In this document: positions 18,501-20,843 of the stretch, in pieces
How positions within the stretch are numbered: position 1 is the first letter of the stretch
Layout of the letters: the number at the start of each line of letters is the position of its first letter
Origin: Byssochlamys sp. IMV 00236
Taxonomy: Eukaryota > Ascomycota > Eurotiomycetes > Eurotiales > Thermoascaceae
Length of the DNA: 20,843 bases
Direction: 5' to 3'
Assembly: GCA_001931875.2 (NCBI GenBank)
Contig: MSJH02000184.1
Location: 1-20,843 of the forward strand
The notes under the pieces: model-generated
What the model was told of the DNA's origin: nothing
The model's database searches: none
What the model saw: only the letters and a program-made list of their open reading frames with translations
Translations under genes and position numbers: made by a program

Positions 18501-18621
18501 TTGCTACTTGTTGGCTCGTAGTACCTTTTAATTCATTAATTGTCGTGCGACGAGATCGTTGTATACCTGAACCGTGTAACTATAAAAACTACAGAGTATT
18601 TGATTTTGAAACAATGTTTCA

Positions 18622-18668
18622 TAGAACAGTGCCAAATCTCTCGTAAGATTTGACACTAGTACTGTTAT
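18622..18668. repeat. Imperfect inverted repeat (hairpin-forming)
   Basis: CAAATCT at 18633-18639 and AGATTTG at 18646-18652 are perfect complements around a 6-base loop (CTCGTA). Outside a one-base mismatch, GTG pairs with CAC. Further out AACAGT (18625-18630) and ACTGTT (18661-18666) are also complementary if four bases bulge. It is upstream of the NPP1-like gene and could be a protein-binding palindrome or a relic of a small element. Confidence 0.5.
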
Positions 18669-19218
18669 AGATATATAGCAAATGATTTAGTACTTGAGTG
18701 TACCTACGAACTCTTTCCCCCTGGGTATGTGACAGATATCTTGTTACACCAGGTAGGGCTCAATGTTTGAGTCTCTCTCTTTTTGTTGTTGCACGTTCTT
18801 GTTATGCTATATCTTGGCTCTACTTTTGACCAATAGCTAGTTGTATTTCGATCATAGTCCCATAAAAAACTTCCTTATTTCCGTGTGTGTATCTGATGAT
18901 CTATTTTATTTAGCGTGCAAGTGTAGATGAAGCACATAGAGCATGCTATATGTGTATTATTTGCTTTTTGAGTTCATTTGAAGCATATCTCAATACTTGA
19001 TTATACCCAAAATTAAGATGTTCTTATCCTTTAACTACTGATTTTGCTTCTAAATCGGCATGTAGAGCTTTCATCGTATCGTTGTTAACCATTAGATGTA
19101 TCCATGAATAGACTTTTTATTACAGAGGCATCCAGGCCCATACGACTTGCTATGTATTCAAATTTATTTATTGAATTTTGTTGTCCGCTCATTTACACCT
19201 TTCTTTTTTGTATAAACC

Positions 19219-20536
<1,318 letters not shown>

Positions 20537-20652
20537 ATAAAAAAGGGGAATATATATAAAGAAATTCTAGATTATTATTATTATTCCCAATAAACTTTTC
20601 TTTATTTACTTTCTATATGACAAATACACAATTATTCTACAATTATTCTAGT

Positions 20653-20843
20653 CTATAATTCACGCTGAGCGCGTTCGTATTGGTTGATCCAAGTAGTCTT
20701 CACACCAAGTTCACGAGCAGCTCGATTTACCCAAGCTGTATCACGAAGATGTTCACGACCGACCAAGATATAATCAGCCTTGTCTTGTTGTAAAATGGCT
20801 TCAGCGTCCTTGGGATCAGTGATTCTGCCGACAGCACCAACAG
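20653..20843 (-). CDS. C-terminal end of an NADH:flavin oxidoreductase (old yellow enzyme, YqjM-like)
   Basis: Only the last 63 codons are in the window: VGAVGRITDPKDAEAILQQ, then DKADYILVGREHLRDTAWVN and RAARELGVKTTWINQYERAQ, ending at the stop at 20653-20655. The GRITDP-x-AE-x-IL and D-x-(I/V)-L-VGRE-x-LRD pattern is the FMN-binding end of the TIM-barrel in old yellow enzyme-family proteins of the YqjM/XenA kind, where the Gly-Arg contact the FMN phosphate. Such enzymes reduce activated C=C bonds with NAD(P)H. The gene continues beyond 20843. It converges with the ArfGAP gene, 116 bases between stops. Confidence 0.85.
   Translation of the reverse strand, partial: VGAVGRITDPKDAEAILQQDKADYILVGREHLRDTAWVNRAARELGVKTTWINQYERAQREL

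Larger units (their letters stand above)
18451..19218. other. Divergent spacer between the NPP1-like and ArfGAP genes
   Basis: No coding signal. It must contain both divergent promoters. A TATAAATA box for the leftward gene lies at 18493-18500 and an imperfect inverted repeat lies at about 18622-18668. The rest is AT-rich without further structure that I can see. Confidence 0.6.

Overview
The window reads as nuclear DNA of a filamentous fungus. Genes are split by many short introns (about 45 to 190 bases) with strong GTAAGT-like donors, the spacers are AT-rich with long T/C tracts, and gene density is high on both strands. Several proteins (the uncharacterised WSYGEAK-type remnant, the LysM protein with its C-terminal cysteine domain, the Zn-cluster-less regulator, the NPP1-like protein) remind me most of Mucoromycota, probably Mucorales. 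That placement is from memory and was not tested by alignment.

Layout. 1-366 (-): 5' part of the RPL12 gene. 763-2093 (-): five-exon gene for a Ser/Thr-rich basic protein with CDK-type sites and a TPX2-like motif. 2426-3420 (-): decayed copy of an uncharacterised protein family. 3562-4190 (+): five-exon UPF0538/C2orf76-like gene. 4490-5755 (+): five-exon secreted LysM protein. 5866-7109 (+): three-exon EamA/DMT transporter. 7142-8630 (-): mitochondrial-type seryl-tRNA synthetase, tail to tail with the transporter. 8870-11179 (-): intronless fungal-specific transcription factor-like protein without a zinc cluster. 11180-14251: about 3 kb with no gene I can support, but with promoter-like motifs. 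14252-15542 (+): seven-exon UBXN1-like adaptor. 15905-17007 (+): six-exon 20S proteasome beta-2 subunit. 17213-17551 (+): small orphan protein. 17665-18450 (-): secreted NPP1/NLP-family protein. 19219-20536 (+): six-exon ArfGAP (Age2/SMAP type). 20653-20843 (-): 3' end of an old yellow enzyme-type oxidoreductase.

Most genes are unrelated housekeeping or accessory genes and there is no metabolic cluster. The one suggestive functional pair is the Cdc48/p97 adaptor UBXN1 beside proteasome beta-2, same strand, about 360 bases apart. I found no CRISPR array, rRNA, tRNA or intact transposon. The points most worth a second look are the TPX2-like gene with a G1/S-type promoter motif, the decayed family member, the regulator without a DNA-binding domain, and the promoter-like cluster in the gene-free 3 kb. 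All exon borders were set by eye from GT-AG sites, frame continuity and protein-family sense; they reproduce continuous frames but are not RNA-verified.
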